9,339 bases of DNA, from positions 1 through 9,339 of the forward strand of contig CALBYO010000121.1 of NCBI GenBank assembly GCA_937889705.1. The letters run 5' to 3'. Position numbers and translations under genes: made by a program. The stretch comes from an uncultured Bacillota bacterium (lineage in GTDB: Bacteria > Bacillota > Clostridia > Christensenellales > UBA1242). Under the pieces are notes generated by a model. The model searched no databases. It saw only the letters and a program-made list of their open reading frames with translations, and had not been told where the DNA came from. This document shows, in pieces, positions 4,414-9,339 of the stretch. Every line of letters starts with the position of its first letter. Position 1 is the stretch's first letter.

Positions 4414-4440
4414 CTAGCAGTCTGAAATAGAGAGTGCTAA
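4414..4440 (+). promoter_or_regulatory. CIRCE operator (HrcA binding site)
   Basis: CTAGCAGTC (4414-4422), 9 nt, then GAGTGCTAA (4432-4440). The consensus is TTAGCACTC-N9-GAGTGCTAA. The right half matches 9/9 and the left half 7/9. It sits at the predicted transcription start, the usual place for HrcA repression, and would also lie in the 5' leader of the mRNA. Confidence 0.9.
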
Positions 4441-4462
4441 TAAAGTCGAAATAGGTGATATT

Positions 4463-5485
4463 GTGGAACTTAGTCAAAGGAAAAGAGAAATTCTTTGTGC
4501 GGTGGTTGAAGATTATATCAAAGATGCCAGCCCAATCACGAGTGGTGGGGTTAAAGATAGGCATTTGAATGATGTAAGTTCGGCTACGCTTAGAAACGAA
4601 CTTAATGCTCTTGAAGCGATGGGCTTTTTGAGACAACTTCACACATCAAGTGGCAGAGTGCCAACATCGGAAGGTTATAGATTTTATGTATCTTCGTTGC
4701 TTTCCGATTTAAAGGTTGATGAAAGCAAAATTGACAGCGTTCAAAAAATTTTGCAAGAAAGAACAAAATCTGTGTCAGAAATTGTTTCCGAACTTGCCAA
4801 AATTGTGTCAGAAGCGACCAACTATCCAGCGGTTGTGATGATGAATGGTTACGACAATTTAATCTTGGAAGAAGTTAAAATTATCCCACTTATTGCTGAA
4901 AATGCGCTTGTTCTTTTAAGAACTACTCATGGAATTATCAATAACAATTTGAATGTTAAGGCAAGTCAGAAGGCTTGTGAAGACGCTGGGGCAAATTTGA
5001 CAAAAATGTTTGCAGGTAAAACGCTTAAACAAATGATTGACGAATTTGACTCGTTTGAAAATATGTTCAATAGTCAACTTGATGAATACAAAGAAGTTGT
5101 TGATAACTTATTAGAGTCAATTCGAGAAGTTTTGCAGCATAAAAGCATGGCGGTTCGTTCAGCGGGTTCTATGAAACTTTTGGCAATGGGAAATCAAGAA
5201 AACATCAAAAATGCTCAAAAAGTTTTTGGTCTTTTGGAAGATGAAGATGAACTAACGGAGTTGTTTACTGGTGATGAAGAAGATATTTCCGTTGAAGTGA
5301 AAGATGGAGTTCAAGGCGAGGCGGGTTATTCTGTTGTTAAAGCACCAATTATTGTTGGCGGCAAAAACATTGGCTCGTTTGGAGTTGTTGGACCACAAAG
5401 AATGGATTATTCACTTATTGCATCAGCGATAAAATTTGTTGCAAGTGAAATTGAGAACTTGGACAAATTGCCAGACAAATTTTAA
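4463..5485 (+). CDS. hrcA: Heat-inducible transcription repressor HrcA
   Basis: A 340-aa HrcA, the usual length. Residues 1-75 form the winged helix: LSQRKREIL, the segment with SPITSGGVK, SSATLRNELNALEAMGFL, and HTSSGRVPTSEGYRFYV, close to the family signature. The rest is the GAF-like and inserted dimerization part, ending SLIASAIKFVASEIENLDKL. HrcA binds CIRCE and, in well-studied bacteria, needs GroEL to stay active, so misfolded protein relieves repression. Here it should repress its own operon through the site at 4414-4440. The start is GTG at 4463 with AGGTGA (4453-4458) as Shine-Dalgarno at short spacing. The gap to grpE is 9 nt, which includes the grpE ribosome binding site. Confidence 0.97.
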   Translation: MELSQRKREILCAVVEDYIKDASPITSGGVKDRHLNDVSSATLRNELNALEAMGFLRQLHTSSGRVPTSEGYRFYVSSLLSDLKVDESKIDSVQKILQERTKSVSEIVSELAKIVSEATNYPAVVMMNGYDNLILEEVKIIPLIAENALVLLRTTHGIINNNLNVKASQKACEDAGANLTKMFAGKTLKQMIDEFDSFENMFNSQLDEYKEVVDNLLESIREVLQHKSMAVRSAGSMKLLAMGNQENIKNAQKVFGLLEDEDELTELFTGDEEDISVEVKDGVQGEAGYSVVKAPIIVGGKNIGSFGVVGPQRMDYSLIASAIKFVASEIENLDKLPDKF

Positions 5486-5494
5486 GGAGAAAAG

Positions 5495-6028
5495 ATGTCA
5501 AAGAAGAATAAAAATCACGAAAAAATAAATGAAAATAATCAAACAGAGACTTGCGAATGCGAAGAATGTAAATGTGAAGAAGAATGCAGTTGCGAGCAAA
5601 AGGTTGATGACAAAAATAACGAATATTTGCAAATGGCGCAAAGATTGCAGGCTGAGTTTGATAACTATCGAAAAAGGTCGGCAGACATCGTGAAAAACGC
5701 TCGAATTGAAGGAATAGTTGAAGCAGTTACAAAAATGTTTCCCGCTATTGATTCGATTGAAAAAGCGAAACTTATGATAAAAGACGAAAAAGTGTTGCAA
5801 GGCGTTGAAATGATTGAAAAAGATTTGAAACAATCATTGAAAAATTTGCATATTGAAGAGATTGAGGTTTTAAATAAACCACTTGACCCAAATGTTGCAA
5901 ATGTCATTGCAGTTATTAACGATAATTCGCTTGAAGACGGAGTTGTGGCTCAGGTTTATCAAGCAGGTTATAAATTAAACGATAGAGTTTTACGCTACGC
6001 CCAGGTAGTTGTAAACAAGTTAAATTAG
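5495..6028 (+). CDS. grpE: Nucleotide exchange factor GrpE with Cys-rich N-terminus
   Basis: A 177-aa GrpE, the dimeric factor that releases ADP from DnaK. After about 40 disordered residues come the long coiled-coil helix ([18 protein letters not shown]), the four-helix-bundle part ([12 protein letters not shown]) and the C-terminal beta domain ([12 protein letters not shown] to [18 protein letters not shown]). At the place where many GrpEs have PNxHEA this one has PNVANVI, and RPA is RYA. The odd part is residues 20-33: C20, C22, C25, C27, C31 and C33 as three CxC pairs among Glu and Lys, like a small metallothionein knuckle. GrpE tails are normally acidic and cysteine-free. AAGGAG lies before the ATG. 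The TAG stop merges with the dnaK ribosome binding site, so translation is probably coupled. Confidence 0.97.
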   Translation: MSKKNKNHEKINENNQTETCECEECKCEEECSCEQKVDDKNNEYLQMAQRLQAEFDNYRKRSADIVKNARIEGIVEAVTKMFPAIDSIEKAKLMIKDEKVLQGVEMIEKDLKQSLKNLHIEEIEVLNKPLDPNVANVIAVINDNSLEDGVVAQVYQAGYKLNDRVLRYAQVVVNKLN

Positions 6029-6032
6029 GAGG
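6026..6032 (+). promoter_or_regulatory. Ribosome binding site of dnaK, overlapping the grpE stop
   Basis: TAGGAGG combines the grpE stop codon with a full AGGAGG, 7 nt before the dnaK ATG at 6040. It is the strongest Shine-Dalgarno in the window, fitting the high demand for DnaK. Confidence 0.85.
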
Positions 6033-6039
6033 TAGTATT

Positions 6040-7875
6040 ATGGGAAAAATTATAGGTATTGACTTAGGAACAACAAATTCATGTGTTGCAGTTATGGAAG
6101 GTGGTAAACCAACAGTTATTCCAAATGCAGAAGGCGGAAGAACAACACCATCAGTTGTTGCTATTAATAAAGATGGTGAAAGACTTGTTGGACAAGTTGC
6201 AAAAAGACAAGCAGTTGCAAACCACGAAAACACTGTAACATCAATTAAAAGAGAAATGGGAACAGACCATAGAGTAAAATTAGGTGGAAAAGAATACACA
6301 GCACCAGAAATTTCAGCTATGATTTTGTCAAAATTGAAAGCAGATGCTGAAAGTTATTTGGGCAGTCCAGTAACACAAGCAGTTATCACTGTTCCTGCTT
6401 ACTTTAATGACAGCCAAAGACAAGCAACCAAAGACGCTGGTAAAATCGCCGGTCTTGAAGTTTTGAGAATTATCAACGAACCTACGGCAGCATCTCTTGC
6501 TTATGGTCTTGACAAAGGCGAAAACAACAATCAAAAGATTCTTGTTTATGACCTTGGCGGCGGTACATTCGATGTTTCAATTCTTGAAATCGGTGACGGC
6601 GTATTTGAAGTTTTATCAACAAATGGTGATACAAGACTTGGCGGTGATGATTTCGACCAAAGAATTATCGACTTGTTAGTTGAAGAATTTAAGAAAGCCG
6701 AAAACATTGATTTGTCAAAAGACAAACTTGCAATGCAAAGACTTAAAGAAGCCGCTGAAAAAGCAAAAATTGACTTGTCAGCAGCAACAAAAACAACAAT
6801 CAGTTTGCCATTTATCACTGCTGATGCTAATGGTCCAAAACACCTTGAATATGACCTTACAAGAGCGAAATTTGATAATATGACAGAAGATTTAGTTGCA
6901 AAAACAATCGAATGCACAAAGCGTGCGCTTGCAGATGCTAAACTTTCAAATGCAGATATTAACAAAGTTATCTTAGTTGGTGGTTCAACAAGAATTCCTG
7001 CTGTTTTTGAAGCAGTTAAGAATTTCACAGGAAAAGAACCATACAAAGGCATCAACCCTGATGAATGTGTTGCTATCGGCGCTGCAATTCAAGCTGGCGT
7101 TTTAGGCGGAGAAGTCAAAGATGTCCTTCTTCTTGATGTTACACCACTTTCACTTGGTATTGAAACTCTTGGTGGTGTTTTTACAAAATTGATTGAAAGA
7201 AACACAACAATTCCAACAAGAAAATCACAAATTTTCTCAACTGCTGTTGACAATCAACCAGGCGTTGATATTCATGTTCTTCAAGGTGAAAGAGAATTTG
7301 CTGCTCAAAACAAAACACTTGGCCGTTTCCAATTAACAGATATTCCACCAGCACCACGCGGTGTTCCACAAATTGAAGTTACATTCGATATCGATGCTAA
7401 CGGCATTGTTAATGTTTCAGCAAAAGATTTAGGAACAAACAAAGAACAAAAAATCACAATTACAGCATCTTCAAACCTTTCAGAAGCAGAGATTGACAAA
7501 GCGATTAAAGAAGCAGAAGCACATGCCGAAGAAGATAAGAAGAGAAAAGAATTTGTTGACACAAAGAACCAAGCTGACCAAATGGTTTATCAACTTGAAA
7601 AAATGTTGAAAGAAAATGGCGATAAACTTGCCGAAGAAGACAAGAAAAAACTTGAAGAAGCCATTGAAAAAGGTAAAAAAGACTTTGAAACAACAGATTT
7701 AGACACTCTTAAAAAATCTTTGGAAGAATTGACAAATGTTTCAAATGAAGTTTTCACAAAGATGTATCAAAATGCGCAAGCAAGTGCACAAGCAAACCAA
7801 CAAGCATCAAACAATGAAAACAGTAATAATGACAACAATAACAATGACAATCCAGACGAAATTATTGTTGACTAA
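6040..7875 (+). CDS. dnaK: Molecular chaperone DnaK (Hsp70)
   Basis: A 611-aa Hsp70 of normal length. The ATPase domain has [11 protein letters not shown] (phosphate loop 1, residues 5-15), [22 protein letters not shown] (170-180) and [12 protein letters not shown]. The linker is [13 protein letters not shown], followed by the substrate-binding beta domain and the helical lid. The tail is Asn/Asp-rich and ends DEIIVD. The region around [19 protein letters not shown] is short: it lacks the roughly 23-residue insert of diderm DnaK proteins, a classic monoderm mark. DnaK binds unfolded peptides in cycles of ATP hydrolysis started by DnaJ and reset by GrpE, both encoded beside it. Its codon choice and base content look more optimised than those of the left-hand genes, fitting strong expression. 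A hairpin follows before dnaJ. Confidence 0.98.
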   Translation: MGKIIGIDLGTTNSCVAVMEGGKPTVIPNAEGGRTTPSVVAINKDGERLVGQVAKRQAVANHENTVTSIKREMGTDHRVKLGGKEYTAPEISAMILSKLKADAESYLGSPVTQAVITVPAYFNDSQRQATKDAGKIAGLEVLRIINEPTAASLAYGLDKGENNNQKILVYDLGGGTFDVSILEIGDGVFEVLSTNGDTRLGGDDFDQRIIDLLVEEFKKAENIDLSKDKLAMQRLKEAAEKAKIDLSAATKTTISLPFITADANGPKHLEYDLTRAKFDNMTEDLVAKTIECTKRALADAKLSNADINKVILVGGSTRIPAVFEAVKNFTGKEPYKGINPDECVAIGAAIQAGVLGGEVKDVLLLDVTPLSLGIETLGGVFTKLIERNTTIPTRKSQIFSTAVDNQPGVDIHVLQGEREFAAQNKTLGRFQLTDIPPAPRGVPQIEVTFDIDANGIVNVSAKDLGTNKEQKITITASSNLSEAEIDKAIKEAEAHAEEDKKRKEFVDTKNQADQMVYQLEKMLKENGDKLAEEDKKKLEEAIEKGKKDFETTDLDTLKKSLEELTNVSNEVFTKMYQNAQASAQANQQASNNENSNNDNNNNDNPDEIIVD

Positions 7876-7895
7876 TTGAAATTTTTACACAAATG

Positions 7896-7917
7896 AGTGG
7901 CTCTTTGTGGGGCCACT
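7896..7917 (+). other. Hairpin in the dnaK-dnaJ gap
   Basis: AGTGGC (7896-7901) pairs with GCCACT (7912-7917). With inner T-G and C-G pairs this makes a 9-bp stem around a 4-nt loop. ATTGTGTTTTT follows, a broken T-run. It could be a weak terminator or a processing/stability element that lowers dnaJ relative to dnaK. The gap is 66 nt, much longer than the other gaps in the operon. Confidence 0.65.
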
Positions 7918-7941
7918 ATTGTGTTTTTAAAAGGCAGAACT

Positions 7942-9081
7942 ATGGCAAATAAAGATTATTATGAAGTTTTGGGCGTAGACAAGAAAGCGAGTGCAGACGA
8001 AATTAAGTCTGCATATCGTAAACTTGCAAAAAAATACCACCCAGATTTAAACAAAGATAATAAAGACGCTGCTGAAAAGTTCAAAGAAGTTAATGAGGCG
8101 TATGAAGTCTTAGGTGACGAGAAAAAGCGTGCAAATTATGATCAATATGGCAATGCAGAAGGTCAACCTAATTTCTCAGATTTCTTTGGCGGCAACGGCG
8201 GCGGTTTTTCAAGCGGTAACTTTTCTGGCGGCGGCTTTGGCGGTTTCGGCGATATATTTGGCGACATTTTTTCTGCTTTTGGCGGCGGTCGTTCAAGTTC
8301 AGCAGTCGAACAAGGCGATGACATTGATGTTGCAATCAACTTAACTTTTGAAGAAGCGGCATTTGGCATTACAAAAGAAATTGTAATTCCAAAAATTGAA
8401 AGTTGTCCAGATTGCTCTGGAACAGGCGCAAAAAATGGCAAGGAATTTACAACTTGTCAAACTTGTAAGGGCAGTGGCCGTGTTCGTTATACCCAAAATA
8501 CTCTGTTTGGTACAACAATCCAAGAAGGCGTTTGCAAAGATTGTAACGGCACTGGTAGAATTATTAAAGAAAAATGCTCAACTTGTGGCGGAAAAGGTTA
8601 TAAAAAGGTTCAAAAAACTGTCCGTGTTAATGTCCCAGCAGGTATTGATAACGGACAAACCATAACAATGCGCGGTGCAGGTAACGCACCTGTAAGAAAG
8701 GGTGTCAACGGAGATTTGCATATCTATGTTCGCGTTGCACCACATAAACTTCTTGTTCGTAACGGCTACGATTTACAACTTGAAGTTAATATTCCATACA
8801 CTCTTGCGCTTTTGGGCGGTAAAATTCAAATTCCAACACTTAATGGAATGTATGACCTTGAAATCAAGGAATGCACAAACAGTGGCACTGTTATGAGATT
8901 GAAAAATAAGGGCATAAAAATGCTTAATCGTGACGCTTACGGCGACTTGCTTGTAACAATTAAAACTGAACCACCAAAGAGTTTGGACAAAAAAACAAAA
9001 GAATTGTTAAAACAGATAACTGAAATAAATTCCGTAAACAATTATCCAAAATATAAAAATTACTTAGATAAAATTAAGTAA
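7942..9081 (+). CDS. dnaJ: Chaperone protein DnaJ (Hsp40, type I)
   Basis: A 379-aa class A DnaJ that stimulates DnaK ATPase and hands it substrates. The order of domains is the J domain ([21 protein letters not shown] at 33-35), a Gly/Phe-rich linker (about 75-125, many GGGF repeats), a zinc domain with four CxxCxGxG repeats ([32 protein letters not shown]), then two beta-sandwich client-binding domains (from [12 protein letters not shown]) and a short C-terminal dimerization part. All eight zinc cysteines are present. I take the ATG at 7942 ([11 protein letters not shown]) as start, with AAAAGG upstream. A longer in-frame reading begins at a GTG inside the inter-gene hairpin and adds 15 residues with no family match. 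It is the last gene of the operon. Confidence 0.97.
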   Translation: MANKDYYEVLGVDKKASADEIKSAYRKLAKKYHPDLNKDNKDAAEKFKEVNEAYEVLGDEKKRANYDQYGNAEGQPNFSDFFGGNGGGFSSGNFSGGGFGGFGDIFGDIFSAFGGGRSSSAVEQGDDIDVAINLTFEEAAFGITKEIVIPKIESCPDCSGTGAKNGKEFTTCQTCKGSGRVRYTQNTLFGTTIQEGVCKDCNGTGRIIKEKCSTCGGKGYKKVQKTVRVNVPAGIDNGQTITMRGAGNAPVRKGVNGDLHIYVRVAPHKLLVRNGYDLQLEVNIPYTLALLGGKIQIPTLNGMYDLEIKECTNSGTVMRLKNKGIKMLNRDAYGDLLVTIKTEPPKSLDKKTKELLKQITEINSVNNYPKYKNYLDKIK

Positions 9082-9125
9082 CCATAACTTTCTAAATTCA
9101 ATGGAAGTAAAAAAAACATAAAAAT

Positions 9126-9192
9126 TTGCGATTCTTCTCTCGCAATCATTAATAATTTTTAAAAAGCATATTTCATTATCGCTTTTTAAAAA
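9126..9192 (+). other. Two hairpins in the dnaJ 3' region
   Basis: TTGCGA/TCGCAA (9126-9131/9140-9145) and TTTTTAAAAAGC/GCTTTTTAAAAA (9156-9167/9181-9192, 12 bp, 13-nt loop). They come just before the terminator, giving three hairpins in about 105 nt. Possible roles are mRNA 3'-end protection or a small 3'-derived RNA. Neither is shown by sequence alone. Confidence 0.5.
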
Positions 9193-9194
9193 GT

Positions 9195-9229
9195 AAAAGA
9201 CCTTGCAATAGATATTGCAAGGTCTTTTT
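9195..9229. terminator. Terminator of the dnaK operon
   Basis: A perfect 15-bp stem AAAAGACCTTGCAAT / ATTGCAAGGTCTTTT (9195-9209 / 9214-9228) with an AGAT loop and a T-run. On the minus strand the stem is followed by TTTTACTTTTT, so it may also stop transcription from the right. Confidence 0.93.
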
Positions 9230-9339
9230 GCAACCATGTTGCTCTTTTGGCTTGGAAACACAAAAAAATAATAACAGACAAATCGAGGCAACATTGGCAA
9301 CATTATTGTCTTTTTTTATTTAAATCGGTTAATTTGGGG
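9230..9339. other. Gene-free right edge with short repeats
   Basis: No credible gene. It holds a 5-bp hairpin GCAAC CAT GTTGC (9230-9242), an exact tandem GGCAACATT x2 (9287-9304), and AGACAA (9276-9281) that can pair with TTGTCT (9306-9311) just before seven more T. This could be a weak terminator or the leader of a gene beyond the window. Confidence 0.4.

Noticed and set aside
7897..7941. GTG start 15 codons upstream of dnaJ
   Set aside because: It starts inside the inter-gene hairpin, and DnaJ proteins begin with the [15 protein letters not shown] motif found at 7942.
5498..8523. Many open frames antisense or out of frame within grpE, dnaK and dnaJ
   Set aside because: They are shadows of well-conserved chaperone genes with low-complexity translations and no start signals.
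9064..9303. Minus-strand 79-aa reading frame at the right edge
   Set aside because: It overlaps the operon terminator, the two hairpins and the dnaJ end; no ribosome binding site or recognisable motif.
1..9339. CRISPR array, transposase or phage structural genes
   Set aside because: No regularly spaced repeats, and no product resembling a transposase, integrase or phage structural protein on either strand.

Overview
The window reads as chromosome of an AT-rich, low-GC monoderm Firmicute, probably an uncultured clostridium-like lineage. The evidence is the hrcA-grpE-dnaK-dnaJ order with a CIRCE operator, a DnaK of the short monoderm type (no insert near residues 75-90 of the ATPase domain), AGGAGG-type ribosome binding sites, and sigma-A style promoters before the tRNAs. 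All stops are TAA or TAG and I see no sign of a changed code. A genus cannot be named from this.

Left part (1-1300): after a terminator, a small four-helix membrane protein on the minus strand, then a divergent Nudix hydrolase, which meets a conserved 61-aa small protein tail to tail with a 4-nt overlap of stop codons. Middle (1371-3776): a tRNA-rich stretch with tRNA-Gly(GCC) on the minus strand, a divergent tRNA-Cys(GCA)/tRNA-Leu(UAA) operon on the plus strand, and tRNA-Leu(CAA) on the minus strand. Between the two tRNA-Leu loci lies a very AT-rich, probably accessory gene for a protein with two tandem copies of an N-formylglutamate-amidohydrolase-like fold; the second copy has lost a key Glu. 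About 220 gene-free nt beside tRNA-Leu(CAA) hold strong nested inverted repeats. Next come a Cys-rich small protein and a divergent one-domain XRE repressor with an array of TTCTA/TAGAA half-sites over its promoter.

Right part (4382-9229): the class I heat-shock operon. HrcA is expected to repress the operon through the CIRCE site that covers its start point; GrpE, DnaK and DnaJ form the DnaK chaperone cycle. GrpE carries an unusual N-terminal cluster of six cysteines. The operon ends in a run of three hairpins, the last a perfect 15-bp terminator.

The least expected pattern is in the accessory genes. In three of them (Nudix, amidohydrolase-like, XRE), and more weakly in a fourth, a -10 hexamer ends exactly 6 nt before the start codon and there is no Shine-Dalgarno sequence. 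This predicts leaderless mRNAs, next to a chaperone operon with normal ribosome binding sites. I found no CRISPR array, transposase or complete mobile element. No single system here is clearly undescribed; the best candidates are the leaderless set, the duplicated amidohydrolase, the GrpE cysteine cluster and the structured region by tRNA-Leu(CAA).
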